DNA of 5,682 bases from an uncultured Caryophanales bacterium (GTDB lineage: Bacteria > Bacillota_I > Bacilli_A > RFN20 > CAG-826). The translations under genes were made by a program, and so were the position numbers. The stretch covers positions 1-5,682 of the forward strand of contig CAMYXQ010000060.1 in the NCBI GenBank assembly GCA_947303105.1, written 5' to 3'. Positions 5,623 to 5,682 of this stretch are shown piece by piece (within the stretch, counting starts at the first letter, position 1; the number at the start of each line of letters is the position of its first letter). The notes beneath the pieces are model-generated. The model ran no database searches and was not told the origin of the DNA. It saw only the letters and a list, made by a program, of their open reading frames with translations.

Positions 5623-5682
5623 TCCTTCATGGCCTCCGCTTTGGCGACGGCATCTTCGATCGTTCCGCAGTAAAGGAACGCG
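5619..5682 (-). CDS. atpD: ATP synthase F1 beta subunit, C-terminal 20 codons only
   Basis: The visible end reads AFLYCGTIEDAVAKAEAMKE and then TGA. This fits the C-terminus of the catalytic beta subunit of F1, where a phenylalanine/tyrosine strand is followed by a short helix (typically AFxxVGxIEEAVxKA). The identity is supported by the following gene being atpC with a 4-bp ATGA overlap, the standard order atpD-atpC. The rest of the gene lies beyond the right edge. Confidence 0.88.
   Translation of the reverse strand, partial: AFLYCGTIEDAVAKAEAMKE

Overview
The window carries seven protein genes packed almost end to end, with standard bacterial signals and code: TGG is used for Trp, and TGA ends gmk and atpD at the lengths expected for those families. 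Base composition looks balanced, roughly half G+C. The neighbourhood of gmk, priA and a divergent NFACT/RqcH gene resembles the Bacillus yloA-gmk-rpoZ-coaBC-priA region, but without rpoZ and coaBC. Together with short versions of several proteins, this suggests a streamlined member of the Firmicutes/Bacilli-Mollicutes side, perhaps an uncultivated gut or environmental lineage. That placement is an inference of low certainty.

Layout. Bases 1-1827 (minus) hold the first 609 codons of priA, cut by the left edge. Bases 1856-2440 (minus) are gmk, immediately upstream of priA in the same direction. A 99-bp divergent region (2441-2539) holds two back-to-back promoters. Bases 2540-3934 (plus) encode a short NFACT protein (RqcH/YloA/FbpA family). 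A strong bidirectional terminator at 3935-3960 separates it from the convergent ppa (3963-4490, minus). A 57-bp divergent gap leads to a predicted thioredoxin-fold lipoprotein (4548-5315, plus). This gene overlaps the convergent atpC (5302-5622, minus) by 14 bp. At the right edge is the last 20 codons of atpD (5619-5682, minus), joined to atpC by an ATGA overlap. No stretch over 300 bp lacks a gene.

Functional picture. Most genes are core: replication restart (PriA), GMP phosphorylation (Gmk), ribosome quality control (NFACT), pyrophosphate hydrolysis (Ppa) and the F1 part of ATP synthase (AtpD, AtpC). The accessory gene is the surface thiol lipoprotein between ppa and the atp genes. I see no mobile element, CRISPR array, tRNA or rRNA.

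The most notable points are: (1) an NFACT protein that seems to lack the HhH domain and the FDG and DR motifs of canonical RqcH; (2) a repeated arrangement in which a -10-like box lies 6-10 nt before a start codon that has no Shine-Dalgarno sequence, suggesting leaderless or near-leaderless mRNAs; (3) a plus-strand intrinsic terminator built into the coding sequence of the convergent atpC; and (4) a shortened ATP synthase epsilon subunit. I did not find a clearly new multi-gene system.
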